Shown here piece by piece: positions 13,552-14,146 of a stretch of DNA of 14,146 nt. The notes beneath the pieces are model-generated. The model saw only the letters and a list, made by a program, of their open reading frames with translations, did no database searches and was not told the origin of the DNA. Source of the DNA: an uncultured Coriobacteriaceae bacterium (GTDB lineage: Bacteria > Actinomycetota > Coriobacteriia > Coriobacteriales > QAMH01); the NCBI GenBank assembly GCA_902783175.1, contig CACZQA010000132.1, positions 1 to 14,146 on the forward strand, in the 5' to 3' direction. A program made the translations under genes and the position numbers. The stretch's first letter is position 1, and each line of letters starts with the position of its first letter.

Positions 13552-14146
13552 ATGGGTGCCGAGACGTTTCTGGAGGACTACAAACGGGAAGTCGACCGTT
13601 ATGTCGACGAAGAGCTCGGCGGCGGCTACATGTCGGGCTCCAAGCGCACGCTCTCGCTGCTCAAGGCAGGCGTGGTCATCTTCGCGCTGACGCTTCTCGT
13701 GCCGCTCGTCATCGCGTTTTTCGTGCGCGGGGGACTGTTCTGGGACAGCAGCATCGTGGCCGTTATCGTGCTGTCGGCTGTCCTGGCGACGGGCGGCGTG
13801 GTCGCGTTCAGCGCCAACAAGAAAAGCGCCGAGCGCTATTCGGTCGAGAAGCGCGCCAAGCGCCTCAAGCAGATCGCGCACGATCTTGTCGTGAGCGATG
13901 CCTACAAGGACCTGAAGCGCGACGAGGCAGCGCGTGCCGCACGGGCGAAGGCGTCTTCGCTCGACGCCTCGCAGAAGGTCATCAGCCTCATCTGGAAGTT
14001 CTGCTATTTCCTCGTCGTCGCCATCGAGACCTTTGCCCTGGCCGTCGGCACCGACTTCTTCGGCTTCTCGCTGCAGATGTGGTACGCGTTCATCCCGGCT
14101 GCCGTGTTCGTCGTCTGCCAGCTCGTGCACTGCGCGAAGGAGAGCA
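13552..14146 (+). CDS. Uncharacterised membrane protein, four predicted helices (3' end cut)
   Basis: I do not recognise a family. The ATG at 13552 is preceded by GAGGAG 4 nt upstream, a strong ribosome binding site, and the frame stays open to the window end (198 codons, no stop). Hydrophobic segments are at about residues 36-58, 67-87, 146-167 and 175-194. Between the second and third lies a charged, Ala/Lys/Arg-rich cytoplasmic stretch (about 90-140) that looks helical and possibly coiled-coil. The N-terminus is acidic and soluble (1-30). It is divergent from icd. The layout of two helical hairpins around a charged loop gives no specific function; coding is supported by the start signal, hydrophobic periodicity and lack of stops. 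Confidence 0.75.
   Translation, partial: MGAETFLEDYKREVDRYVDEELGGGYMSGSKRTLSLLKAGVVIFALTLLVPLVIAFFVRGGLFWDSSIVAVIVLSAVLATGGVVAFSANKKSAERYSVEKRAKRLKQIAHDLVVSDAYKDLKRDEAARAARAKASSLDASQKVISLIWKFCYFLVVAIETFALAVGTDFFGFSLQMWYAFIPAAVFVVCQLVHCAKES

Noticed and set aside
1..14146. CRISPR arrays, tRNA or rRNA genes, insertion sequences, integration sites
   Set aside because: No regularly spaced repeats, cloverleaf or rRNA-like sequence, transposase-like protein or terminal repeats were seen by eye; this was not a computed search.

Overview
The window is high-GC, densely coded bacterial DNA with short intergenic gaps, genes on both strands, and frequent TTG/GTG alternative starts. Gene content (GPH sugar symporter with alpha-galactosidase and galactokinase, single-protein bacterial Elp3, type III-like small peptide deformylase, NADP isocitrate dehydrogenase of the homodimeric type) and likely leaderless starts suggest a high-GC Gram-positive, possibly a gut Coriobacteriia relative. 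That taxonomic guess rests on general resemblance only; no rRNA or other marker is present.

Region 1 (1-3607): a minus-strand alpha-galactoside utilisation operon. A GPH-family symporter is followed by a short GH36 alpha-galactosidase (start overlaps the symporter stop as TAATG) and by galactokinase (2 nt after the alpha-galactosidase stop, cut by the window edge). Together they would import melibiose/raffinose-type sugars, release galactose and phosphorylate it. A 111-bp divergent region with short inverted repeats separates the operon from region 2.

Region 2 (3608-5131): one plus-strand gene for an uncharacterised 507-aa protein with GT-B glycosyltransferase-like features.

Region 3 (5153-9204): a minus-strand run of a Trm9/ALKBH8-like methyltransferase, murB and a GNAT acetyltransferase, and, divergent from the methyltransferase over only 40 bp, an Elp3-type radical SAM/acetyltransferase. 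In eukaryotes Elp3 (Elongator) makes cm5U at the tRNA wobble position and Trm9 methylates it to mcm5U; finding homologues of both head-to-head suggests a compact bacterial version of that pathway. The 40-bp gap holds a perfect 8-bp inverted repeat whose arms each contain a TAGAAT -10 element placed 8 nt from the start codon on each strand, i.e. a symmetric bidirectional and probably leaderless promoter.

Region 4 (9205-11612): a DUF4868 (KwaB-like) protein and a short DUF262 (GmrSD N-terminal-like) protein, each preceded by nearly the same 12-nt promoter element and closed by a strong hairpin terminator. This is a candidate defence-type pair not matching a system I can name.

Region 5 (11613-14146): minus-strand icd and, downstream of it, a peptide deformylase-like gene whose HExxH motif reads HGVDH, so the catalytic Glu is missing; then a divergent plus-strand gene for a four-helix membrane protein that runs off the window end.

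I saw no tRNA, rRNA, CRISPR array, insertion sequence or attachment site.
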